A stretch of 5,139 bases of DNA from an uncultured Bacteroides sp. (GTDB lineage Bacteria; Bacteroidota; Bacteroidia; Bacteroidales; Bacteroidaceae): contig USSR01000521.1 of the NCBI GenBank assembly GCA_900557355.1, positions 1 to 5,139 of the forward strand, given 5' to 3'. Positions 1 to 5,139 of the stretch are shown here, piece after piece. The notes below the pieces were generated by a model. It was not told where the DNA came from. It saw nothing but the letters and a program-made list of their open reading frames with translations, and did no database searches. The translations under genes were made by a program, and so were the position numbers. The first letter of the stretch is position 1. Each line of letters opens with the position of its first letter.

Positions 1-52
1 AAATTCACACCATTCATCAGTCAGTAAAATACTAATATTTTAATAACAGTGG

Positions 53-253
53 TTGGATTTTTATCGCACCACTACTAGTCCTAAATATAAAAAGGGAGCA
101 TGGGATTTCTTATACCAGCGAATTTCCTCTTGCATCAAAAAGAAGGGAACCTGTTTCGACCCATCAGATGCCGGTATGATAATCTATCTATTCACAGGGG
201 TAGAAAAAACCAATCCGCAAATGGCAAAAGAAATTATGGAAAACCCACAATAA
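53..253 (+). CDS. Short hypothetical protein, possibly the 3' remnant of a broken gene
   Basis: I do not recognise this 66-aa product. The frame is open from just after an in-frame TAA at 44-46 to a TAA at 251-253. The only early start is TTG at 53, with no ribosome binding site before it; the first in-frame ATG is at 176, which would leave about 25 residues. The protein is soluble-looking and basic in its first half (SPKYKKGAWDFLYQRI), with two Cys and no signal peptide or membrane segment. The poor start suggests the surviving end of a longer gene whose front lies to the left or has been lost, but a genuine small protein is possible. A weak hairpin follows at 277-302, and the IS1182-type element begins about 80 bp downstream. 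It converges on the AbiE-like operon. Confidence that it is expressed is low. Confidence 0.35.
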   Translation: MDFYRTTTSPKYKKGAWDFLYQRISSCIKKKGTCFDPSDAGMIIYLFTGVEKTNPQMAKEIMENPQ

Positions 254-276
254 ACAAAGTTATGCAAGCTTTTCAT

Positions 277-312
277 GGGTAGTGTCCGCAATGAACACTC
301 CCTTATTATTTG
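277..312 (+). terminator. Weak candidate terminator after the left-hand ORF
   Basis: GGG (277-279), a bulged T, and AGTGT (281-285) pair with ACACT (295-299) and CCC (300-302) around a 9-nt loop. The T-rich stretch TTATTATTTG follows on the + strand. The stem is short and bulged, so this is only a plausible terminator for the left ORF. Before the IS insertion it would have lain in the gap between that ORF and the converging phosphoesterase gene. Confidence 0.35.
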
Positions 313-332
313 TCATTTTCCTATTCTATCAA

Positions 333-355
333 TAATTGAGTCCACTTTAAAAAGT
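333..355 (+). repeat. Left terminal inverted repeat of the IS
   Basis: The segment is the exact reverse complement of 2055-2077 over 23 bp. The core at 338-355 begins GAGTCCACTTT. Matching stops at 332 (A against C) and at 356. The AATT at 334-337 may be target DNA. Confidence 0.93.
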
Positions 356-434
356 AAAATGTCAACCAAGTCATTGTATGATTTGGTCATGTCCTTGAGA
401 AGTCGTACCCTTAAGAATCAAATGAAACCTCCAT

Positions 435-2063
435 ATGTTCAAGAAAACAGATGATAACCGTCAATTGGATATATTTTCGACTCCCGAGACTTACCTCTGC
501 AGTCGTACGTCAAAGCACTATTTGGATCCCCAAGCATGGCATAACGTGTTTTTCCATAAGGTAACTTCACGCATAGAGAAGTGCATCTTTCAGGTTCTGT
601 TCCCCAAGGGGAAGAAAGCGGGCCGTAGCGTTTCTTCCATCCGGACATTAGTGACGACGTCCATCCTGAAAGAAGGTTTCGGCTCCAGTGATGAGGAGCT
701 TTTCAAGAAGTGCGAGTTCGATATACTGACCCGCCGTGCCCTTGGGCTGGTGCTGCTTGATGACGTCCTGCCCTCCCTTGACACATATTATCTGTTGCGT
801 CGCCGCATCTGTGACTATTATGTAGCAACAGGTACAGACCTGTTGCAGCTGTGCTTTGAACAAGTTACTGGGGCGCAAGTCAAGAAATTGAAGATTTCAG
901 GGAAGTGCGTGCAGATGGACAGCAAGCTCATAGGCAGCAACATTGCCTCCTGCTCAAGGCACGAGCTTATACACAAGACCCTGAAGCTATATTTGAATTC
1001 CGTTGGTATTGACTCGCTTCCCGAGGACATACAGGGTATAGCGGAGTCCTGGTTTTCGGAGGATTCTTCCAAGACCATATACCGTTCGGACCATGACACG
1101 CTCCACAACCGTCTGCAGGCAATAGGCGAGTACATCTACGCCATCCTCACCTCCGTTGTCCCTTCCCACGGCAGATACGACCTTCTGGAAAGGCTGTTCA
1201 ACGAGCAGTACTCCGTAACAGAAGACAGGGTGCAATTGCGTGACAAGAATGGGCACAAGACGCAGGGCTACGTGACCAACATCACAGAGACGGTGGAGGA
1301 CGGGAAACCGAGCATAATCACATCTGTACAGGTAGAGACGGCCACCCATGGCGACTGCACTTTCCTGCCTGATGCCGTTTCCAACAGCGAGTGCGTCACG
1401 CAAGAAAGTGTCACGGAAATATTTACCGACGGCGCCTACCAGAGCCCGGACAACCGCGACTTGGCCTTTGAGAAAGGTTTCTGGCTCAAGACAGGTAAGA
1501 TGCAAGGCGGATACCGCTTTGTACTGAAGCTGATGGAGGAGACAAATGAACTCATGGTAACTGACACCATAACAGGAGAGGTCGTACAGGCAGTATATGT
1601 TGGCAAGACAGAGAAACACGGGAGAAGGTGGTGGATAAGAGTGGCCGATGCAAACCCAAGGTATCCGTGGCAATACTTTACGGAGAAGAAGATAGCCAAT
1701 TCCGCACTGCGGCAACAAATACAGTCGCAGGATCCCAAGGAACTAGCAAAAAGGAACAACGTGGAAGCGGCGATGTTTCAATACAGCTTCCATACACGTA
1801 ATGGCAAGACCCGCTATAGGGAGATGCCCAAGCATCGTATGCAGGCGATCCACAGATGTATGTGGATGAACTTCAGGAGGATGGTAATCTTCCTGTATTG
1901 CGCCATCTTTAGCATTGTACGGACTCTTTTGAGGGGTGTCAGAAGTTCAATGTGGAAAATCATACTCTTCCTTGAACAAGTGGTCGAACGGGATTATGTA
2001 ATAACACTATTAGGCTTTCGGGAACCAAGGGGAGACTTCGGGATAAGAGAACTGACTTTTTAA
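435..2063 (+). CDS. IS1182-type DDE transposase
   Basis: This 542-aa protein catalyses transposition of the surrounding element. The order of parts fits the IS1182 group: an N-terminal helical region of the DUF772 kind (about residues 25-130), then an RNase H-like DDE catalytic domain. Candidate catalytic residues are D162 (VQMDSKLIGSNIA), D332 (IFTDGAYQS) and E444 (RNNVEAAMFQY). The stretch around 278-302 (GYVTNITETVEDG onward) corresponds to the family's strand region between the first and second Asp. ATG 435 is the first start after an in-frame TGA at 423-425; no clear Shine-Dalgarno sequence is present, which is normal in Bacteroidetes. The reading frame is intact. The TAA stop (2061-2063) lies inside the right inverted repeat, so the gene runs to the very end of the element. 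Family-level assignment is confident; an IS name cannot be given from sequence alone. Confidence 0.93.
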   Translation: MFKKTDDNRQLDIFSTPETYLCSRTSKHYLDPQAWHNVFFHKVTSRIEKCIFQVLFPKGKKAGRSVSSIRTLVTTSILKEGFGSSDEELFKKCEFDILTRRALGLVLLDDVLPSLDTYYLLRRRICDYYVATGTDLLQLCFEQVTGAQVKKLKISGKCVQMDSKLIGSNIASCSRHELIHKTLKLYLNSVGIDSLPEDIQGIAESWFSEDSSKTIYRSDHDTLHNRLQAIGEYIYAILTSVVPSHGRYDLLERLFNEQYSVTEDRVQLRDKNGHKTQGYVTNITETVEDGKPSIITSVQVETATHGDCTFLPDAVSNSECVTQESVTEIFTDGAYQSPDNRDLAFEKGFWLKTGKMQGGYRFVLKLMEETNELMVTDTITGEVVQAVYVGKTEKHGRRWWIRVADANPRYPWQYFTEKKIANSALRQQIQSQDPKELAKRNNVEAAMFQYSFHTRNGKTRYREMPKHRMQAIHRCMWMNFRRMVIFLYCAIFSIVRTLLRGVRSSMWKIILFLEQVVERDYVITLLGFREPRGDFGIRELTF

Positions 2064-2077
2064 AGTGGACTCAATTA
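2055..2077 (-). repeat. Right terminal inverted repeat of the IS
   Basis: This is an exact 23-bp reverse complement of the left end. It contains the transposase stop codon (2061-2063) and ends in CTCAATTA, where AATT (2073-2076) may be the target duplication. Confidence 0.93.
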
Positions 2078-2086
2078 CTTATTTAA

Positions 2087-2851
2087 TTAAAGTTCAAAAT
2101 ATTTGCCTGCCTGAAAATTAATTGACCGCCCTGATGAAACGAGCCCCAATTGGTTGCAAATGCAACAAGTTTGTCCTATCACAGCATCAATATTTGTATG
2201 GGAATGTCCGTAAATCCAATATTTTACAGGACTCTGCACTATATATTCCTTCAATTCCACAGCATAAGCTCCTTCAAGCCCATTTTTACCTTCATCATTA
2301 GACATCAATAACATAGAAGGTACATGATGGGACATTACCACTATCTCCTTATCAACACAAGCAGTAACACTCGTTTTCAAAAAACGCATACACAAATCAT
2401 GTTCCATGTTATATTGCTCCCAACCAAAAGGTTCAGCCTTATACCTTATTTGGGCAAAGTCCGAAACATGGCGTTCTATAAAAAAGGCATCTTCGGGGTT
2501 GATATGCGACCACAAGGTAGTCGCTATTACTACTGTTTTCTCACCTAATGGCACCATAGCATTATAATAGCAATCCACATTTTTTCGAATTTTCATTGTC
2601 CAACCATTATACAGTTTACTGAGGTCAAACATTCGATAAAATTCATGATTACCCAATACAATAATCACGCGTTGGTAATGTTCCGAAGCCCAGTCCCAAA
2701 ATGGATAAGCAGTATAGTCATCATTACCAATACAACCGATATCTCCTGCGAGTAGAAGAATATCACCGGTTACTTCAAGTGGATTTTTTGCCAGCCAACT
2801 GGAATTTTCCTTAAATTCCAGATGCAAATCAGAAGCTATTTGAAAGTTCAT
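2087..2851 (-). CDS. Calcineurin-like metallophosphoesterase
   Basis: This 254-aa protein is a predicted cytoplasmic, metal-dependent phosphoesterase. All the family's metal-binding motifs are present and in order: DLH at residues 8-10 (D8, H10), GD at 36-37 in LLLAGDIG, GNHE at 67-70, SHH at 174-176 and GHSH at 215-218. The length is normal for a single-domain enzyme, and there is no signal peptide or membrane segment. The substrate cannot be told from sequence; the superfamily includes nucleotide, nucleic acid and protein phosphatases. The start is fixed by context: ATG 2851 overlaps by one base the stop of a short frame that looks like the displaced tail of the nucleotidyltransferase (TAATG), with GGAG just before it. 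That packing implies translational coupling and a role linked to the two genes before it. The gene ends 10 bp before the insertion sequence and is intact. Confidence 0.93.
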   Translation of the reverse strand: MNFQIASDLHLEFKENSSWLAKNPLEVTGDILLLAGDIGCIGNDDYTAYPFWDWASEHYQRVIIVLGNHEFYRMFDLSKLYNGWTMKIRKNVDCYYNAMVPLGEKTVVIATTLWSHINPEDAFFIERHVSDFAQIRYKAEPFGWEQYNMEHDLCMRFLKTSVTACVDKEIVVMSHHVPSMLLMSNDEGKNGLEGAYAVELKEYIVQSPVKYWIYGHSHTNIDAVIGQTCCICNQLGLVSSGRSINFQAGKYFEL

Positions 2852-2955
2852 TACTCCAATATAAATGATTGTTTCAATTGAAGAAGGAGATTCTCCCCCT
2901 TTGCTCGTGCCAATCCTATGGACTTAAAGAAATCAGCAGCCGGCAACTCTTCCAT
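2851..2955 (-). pseudogene. Short frame, probably the frameshifted C-terminal tail of the nucleotidyltransferase
   Basis: This 34-codon frame starts at ATG 2955 (MEELPAADFFKSIGLARAKG, then a Leu/Gln-rich helix) and ends in a TAA that overlaps the phosphoesterase ATG. It begins three bases past the nucleotidyltransferase stop but in a different frame. It lacks a Shine-Dalgarno sequence. Its content reads like the end of a globular domain rather than a free small protein. Putting one T back into the TT at 2960-2961 changes GAT-TGA into GAT-TTG-AGT-ATG, which joins the two frames smoothly (CD-LS-MEELP) into 255 residues. I therefore read it as a tail cut off by a one-base deletion in a T run, or by a sequencing error. 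A separately translated 34-aa peptide that keeps the phosphoesterase coupled is the alternative. Confidence 0.6.
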
Positions 2956-2957
2956 AC

Positions 2958-3617
2958 TCAATCACAGAACACCCGCAAATCATCCCTCAAGGATTCAGGT
3001 ACTTCAAAATGATCTTCAGCAGCCAACATCGCAATTAATCGAAACACATCTTTCTTATGCTTAACAATATGTTTACTATCTCCTGTACCATCTTTCAGTT
3101 TTCTTTCCGCCATTTCCCAGAAAGCCCTGGTTTTCAAGCATATTAGGCTCTCAATACCAGCAAATTGTATCCCATCTTCCACCAAACTATGCTCAATCGT
3201 AAAATTATAGTAATCATTGTCCATTAGTATAGCAGACAAACTTGACAAATCATCGTCCACAGAAATAGGTGTCAGATGAGCATCATCCAGAAAATCCAAG
3301 AGACCCAGATTACGCGAAAAAAACTCTACTTGATATGGAAAATCATGCTCTTCAGGTTGCAGGAAACGATAATATTCATGCTTCCCCTCTCCTTTCTGGC
3401 GACTGGTATAACCACCAGCTTTTACAAACTCCCAAAATCGGGAAACAAAATCTGTCGAAAGTGCCTCGACCACAAGAATGATGTCAATATCTTTAGTAGC
3501 CCTCGGTTCTTGACCGTATCGCTCTTCATAAAAATCACATGCTGTCCCGCCAATTATAACATAATTATTAGTAAACTCAGCAAAGAATGTCCTGAATTTA
3601 TTCATTCCTCTCACCAT
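2958..3617 (-). CDS. AbiEii-like nucleotidyltransferase, putative type IV toxin, apparently C-terminally truncated
   Basis: This 219-aa protein belongs to the polymerase-beta-type nucleotidyltransferase fold. It shows the GGTA turn (residues 23-26 in IIGGTACDFYEE), the paired carboxylates D43 and D45 in TKDIDIIL, and a likely third one at E98 (YQVEFF). Downstream are LKTRAFWE (161-168) and KHKKDVFRL (186-194), the kind of Lys/Asp-rich helices seen in AbiEii/MenT proteins. Characterised members of that family transfer nucleotides to RNA such as tRNA acceptor ends and halt translation; that activity is inferred here, not shown. ATG 3617 overlaps the regulator's stop by 7 nt (ATGGTGA), implying translational coupling. 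ATG 3605 (residue 5) is an alternative start. The frame ends abruptly after RVFCD at a TGA, while an apparent tail continues in another frame, so the protein may have lost about 36 residues. The catalytic core is upstream of the break. Confidence 0.85.
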   Translation of the reverse strand: MVRGMNKFRTFFAEFTNNYVIIGGTACDFYEERYGQEPRATKDIDIILVVEALSTDFVSRFWEFVKAGGYTSRQKGEGKHEYYRFLQPEEHDFPYQVEFFSRNLGLLDFLDDAHLTPISVDDDLSSLSAILMDNDYYNFTIEHSLVEDGIQFAGIESLICLKTRAFWEMAERKLKDGTGDSKHIVKHKKDVFRLIAMLAAEDHFEVPESLRDDLRVFCD

Positions 3618-4588
3618 ATCATTGTATCTATTAATTGTTCCAGTTCTATTTGTATGCGTTCATCCTGATTATTCCTCATACTCAAGTAAAGAGAAAGTTT
3701 GTCTACATTACCATCAAGAGAGAGAGGCAACGGGTCATAACGCCATATTTCAATAACGTTGATACCATATTGTTTATCTGTACGAATACCCGTCTCTTTA
3801 AAACGGTTACGAGAGAAAGCAAAATATTGTCTACCCTCATCTTTAAGCATTGTATAAGCAGACAAAGCATTCACTCCGCTATGGCAAACCGATTCATTAT
3901 CTGGAACATCATCTGTATACAAAACCTGTTCTACCGGAGATATTAAAAATGCAAGTGCCCACTCAAACAAAGTTTTCCCCGATTTAGAAAAAAACATAGT
4001 TTTTTCTTTTCCTCCTTCCAGTATTATCAACGCTTTTTCTACTAGCCAACGGATAGCACGGTTTGTATGTGCATAAGAAACAGAGAACTTATCCGCAACT
4101 TCCCGCGTTGTCAGTCCATCCAGGCTTTCTTTTTGCAAATGATATAATATCAAAAATTGGGAAAAGGCTAGAATGCTCCGGTTCTCATCAATAACATTCT
4201 TAGGCAATTTCTTTATATCCAATAGTAAAGAAGGCATGAACATCTGCTTTCCTGGAATAATAAAATTCACACGCTGTGCTATAAGTCGCTGTAAATTGTA
4301 AGACTCCACATGCTCCATCACAAAAACTACTAACATATCCAATTTAGCCTGCACTAAGAGCATCTGTTTGTATAACCTGGCCGGAGTAAATACGTTGTTA
4401 CCTTTGCTAAACAACAAACAAACTTCATGGTCAAATATCCGCGTTTGGAGAATCTGATAATTTTCAGTAATAAACATAGGAAGCATGCCTACTTTATTCT
4501 TATTCATTATGCCGACAGTTATTCGATAATCTAATACAGTTTCAATATATCGAATCATTTCTTGTTTATTATCGTTAATTTTGCACAT
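3611..4588 (-). CDS. Winged-helix regulator, AbiEi-like antitoxin/repressor
   Basis: This 325-aa cytoplasmic protein is probably a DNA-binding autorepressor and the antitoxin partner of the nucleotidyltransferase. Residues 1 to about 130 form an alpha/beta N-terminal region (for example LVVFVMEHVESYNLQRLIAQ near 86-105). A winged helix-turn-helix follows at about 156-203 (LTTREVADKFSVSYAHTNRA, then a basic wing). The C-terminal part has the pattern SPVEQVLY (217), SGVNALSAYTML (237), IEIWRYDPLP (279) and SLYLSMRNNQDERI (299). I associate this pattern with MarR-annotated or AbiEi-type regulators encoded next to nucleotidyltransferases. ATG 4588 is preferred; an in-frame GTG at 4594 would add two residues. 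A good Bacteroidetes promoter ends about 24 nt upstream, so the mRNA leader is very short. It overlaps the next gene by 7 nt. By analogy with AbiE systems it should repress its own promoter. Winged-helix assignment is solid; the antitoxin role is inferred from context. Confidence 0.85.
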   Translation of the reverse strand: MCKINDNKQEMIRYIETVLDYRITVGIMNKNKVGMLPMFITENYQILQTRIFDHEVCLLFSKGNNVFTPARLYKQMLLVQAKLDMLVVFVMEHVESYNLQRLIAQRVNFIIPGKQMFMPSLLLDIKKLPKNVIDENRSILAFSQFLILYHLQKESLDGLTTREVADKFSVSYAHTNRAIRWLVEKALIILEGGKEKTMFFSKSGKTLFEWALAFLISPVEQVLYTDDVPDNESVCHSGVNALSAYTMLKDEGRQYFAFSRNRFKETGIRTDKQYGINVIEIWRYDPLPLSLDGNVDKLSLYLSMRNNQDERIQIELEQLIDTMIW

Positions 4589-4595
4589 AATCACC

Positions 4596-4611
4596 CATAT
4601 ATGAGAATATG
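4596..4611. promoter_or_regulatory. Small palindrome over the transcription start, candidate operator
   Basis: CATAT (4596-4600) and ATATG (4607-4611) form an inverted repeat with a 6-nt spacer, directly after the -7 box and over the expected transcription start. A repressor bound here would block the operon. The arms are only 5 bp and AT-rich, so chance is quite possible. Confidence 0.3.
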
Positions 4612-4642
4612 CAAATTTAGTGATTTTATACAGATAAGCAAA
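4612..4642 (-). promoter_or_regulatory. Bacteroidetes-type promoter of the AbiE-like operon
   Basis: On the minus strand TTTG (4642-4639) is followed by a 19-nt spacer and TAAATTTG (4619-4612). This matches the primary Bacteroides consensus (TTTG at -33, TAnnTTTG at -7, about 19-21 nt apart) without mismatch. Transcription should start near 4605, about 17 nt before the preferred ATG at 4588, giving a nearly leaderless regulator mRNA. It is the only good promoter seen for the three-gene operon. Confidence 0.7.
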
Positions 4643-5015
4643 GAAGAAAGCAAAAATATCAGCAATAAGTTATTTTATCGAATCATACTTATAGATCATC
4701 ATGCCTATTTATCAATAATGTCACCTGATCAATTCATCACAACTCCACCATAGTAAATCTACATATAGAGTAATTTGCAATAACTTTGATATTACCGTCC
4801 ATTACCACAACCCTCGTTACAACAGGCACTAGCATAAGATATCGCCGGATTTGCCAATTTCGCCAAAACAAAAAAGACAAAAGAAGAATCATAAATTCCC
4901 CAGCAACATTTAATCTTACAGCTCCATCCTTAAAGAAGATTAATTAAACTTTTAAGATATAGGATGAAAAAAATATCAATGAGATTGTCATGATTAACGA
5001 TGAAAGTCTTCATAC
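4643..5015. other. Intergenic stretch without a convincing gene
   Basis: This AT-rich gap separates the operon promoter from the ssrA terminator. It contains no frame with a credible start, family motif or ribosome binding site. On the minus strand an open frame without ATG (4929-4792) ends in a Cys-rich tail (ASACCNEGCGNGR), and an overlapping 51-codon hydrophobic frame reads the same bases. Either may be chance or gene decay. No duplicated ssrA end, tRNA or clear repeat is visible. Confidence 0.5.
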
Positions 5016-5055
5016 AAAAAAACTGATAGTAGCATATTAATTACTACATATCAGT
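5016..5055 (-). terminator. Intrinsic terminator of ssrA
   Basis: Read on the minus strand, ACTGATA (5055-5049), a bulged T and GTAG (5047-5044) pair with CTAC (5032-5029) and TATCAGT (5028-5022). The stem has 11 base pairs and an 11-nt loop, and is followed directly by a run of T (5021-5016). It begins 9 nt past the mature tmRNA end. On the + strand the hairpin is followed by CTTTT, so it could also stop weak transcription from the left. Confidence 0.85.
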
Positions 5056-5063
5056 CTTTTATG

Positions 5064-5139
5064 TGGACCTGGGGAGGATCGAACTCCCGTCCAAACGAGG
5101 AAATCATAAGCTTTCTACATGCTTATCTTTGCCTAATGT
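5064..5139 (-). ncRNA. ssrA: tmRNA (ssrA), 3' end only, cut by the window edge
   Basis: tmRNA rescues ribosomes stalled on broken messages by acting first as an alanyl-tRNA and then as a short tagging message. Only the last 76 nt of the tRNA-like 3' part lie in the window; the tag-coding region and the 5' half lie beyond 5139. Visible on the minus strand are a hairpin ATAAGC/GCTTAT (5126-5121 and 5111-5106), the T arm GGGAG-TTCGATC-CTCCC with a 7-nt loop, and the 3' acceptor strand CAGGTCC (5071-5065) with discriminator A at 5064. The DNA continues CAT, so the terminal CCA is not fully encoded and must be added enzymatically. The segment GCATGTAGAAAGCTTATG matches Bacteroides tmRNA as I remember it. 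A terminator follows immediately. Confidence 0.92.

Larger units (their letters stand above)
333..2077 (+). mobile_element. Complete insertion sequence, IS1182-type
   Basis: The element is bounded by perfect 23-bp inverted repeats (333-355 and 2055-2077) and carries a single full-length transposase gene, so it looks intact and possibly active. The outermost bases of both repeats include AATT (334-337 and 2073-2076). AATT is its own reverse complement, so it may be a 4-bp target duplication rather than element DNA; in that case the element is 338-2072 (1735 bp). The transposase gene is visibly more GC-rich than the flanking DNA, as expected for a mobile element of separate origin. It lies about 10 bp past the stop codon of the phosphoesterase gene and therefore breaks no gene on that side. 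Assignment to the IS1182 family rests on transposase length and DDE motif layout, not on a database match. Confidence 0.9.

Noticed and set aside
377..385. TATGATTTG as a promoter -7 box for the transposase
   Set aside because: It has one base too many for TAnnTTTG and no TTTG at the required distance upstream.
987..1718. Long minus-strand open frame (243 aa) inside the transposase gene
   Set aside because: It is antisense to a well-supported transposase with DDE motifs, has no family motif, and is explained by the GC-richer codon use of the element.
2955..2968. Programmed -1 frameshift at the end of the nucleotidyltransferase
   Set aside because: No X-XXY-YYZ slippery heptamer and no obvious following stem-loop are visible; a one-base deletion in a T run explains the data more simply.
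3276..3668. Plus-strand 130-aa frame antisense to the nucleotidyltransferase
   Set aside because: It is opposite a gene with recognisable catalytic motifs and has no family features of its own.
4562..4753. Plus-strand 63-aa frame divergent from the operon
   Set aside because: It overlaps the regulator start and its promoter, shows no motif or ribosome binding site, and is a likely product of AT-rich sequence.
1..5139. CRISPR arrays, other tRNA or rRNA genes, riboswitches
   Set aside because: No regularly spaced repeats and no further RNA gene signatures beyond the tmRNA 3' end were found on either strand.

Overview
The window looks like a piece of a Bacteroidales chromosome, most likely Bacteroides or a close relative. 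Three things suggest this: AT-rich intergenic DNA with weak Shine-Dalgarno sequences, an exact Bacteroidetes-type promoter (TTTG, 19 nt, TAAATTTG) in front of the main operon, and the 3' end of a tmRNA gene that resembles Bacteroides ssrA as I remember it. No database search was run.

Layout from left to right. Positions 1-330 hold a short open frame of unknown identity (53-253, + strand), possibly the remnant of a longer gene, followed by a weak hairpin. Positions 333-2077 are a complete insertion sequence of the IS1182 type, with perfect 23-bp inverted repeats and one 542-aa DDE transposase. It sits about 10 bp beyond the last gene of the operon to its right, so it landed in a convergent intergenic gap and breaks no visible gene on that side. 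Positions 4588-2087 (minus strand) are a tightly packed operon: a winged-helix regulator resembling AbiEi-type antitoxins, an AbiEii-like nucleotidyltransferase, and a calcineurin-like metallophosphoesterase. Positions 4643-5015 contain no convincing gene. Positions 5016-5139 hold a strong intrinsic terminator and the 3' end of ssrA (tmRNA), which is cut by the window edge.

The operon is the interesting part. The first two genes have the organisation of a type IV toxin-antitoxin (AbiE-like) pair: a repressor/antitoxin followed, with a 7-nt overlap, by a nucleotidyltransferase toxin. The metallophosphoesterase is an unusual third partner. The nucleotidyltransferase frame stops at 2958, but a second frame (2955-2851) reads as a natural C-terminal tail and ends in TAATG, overlapping the phosphoesterase start. 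One base restored in a TT pair at 2960-2961 would give a 255-aa protein that joins the phosphoesterase without a gap. The simplest reading is a recent single-base deletion, or a sequencing error, that truncated the putative toxin and uncoupled the third gene.

The accessory cargo next to the 3' end of ssrA, a known integration hot spot, suggests that the region is part of, or the edge of, a genomic island. No integrase or duplicated attachment site is visible here.
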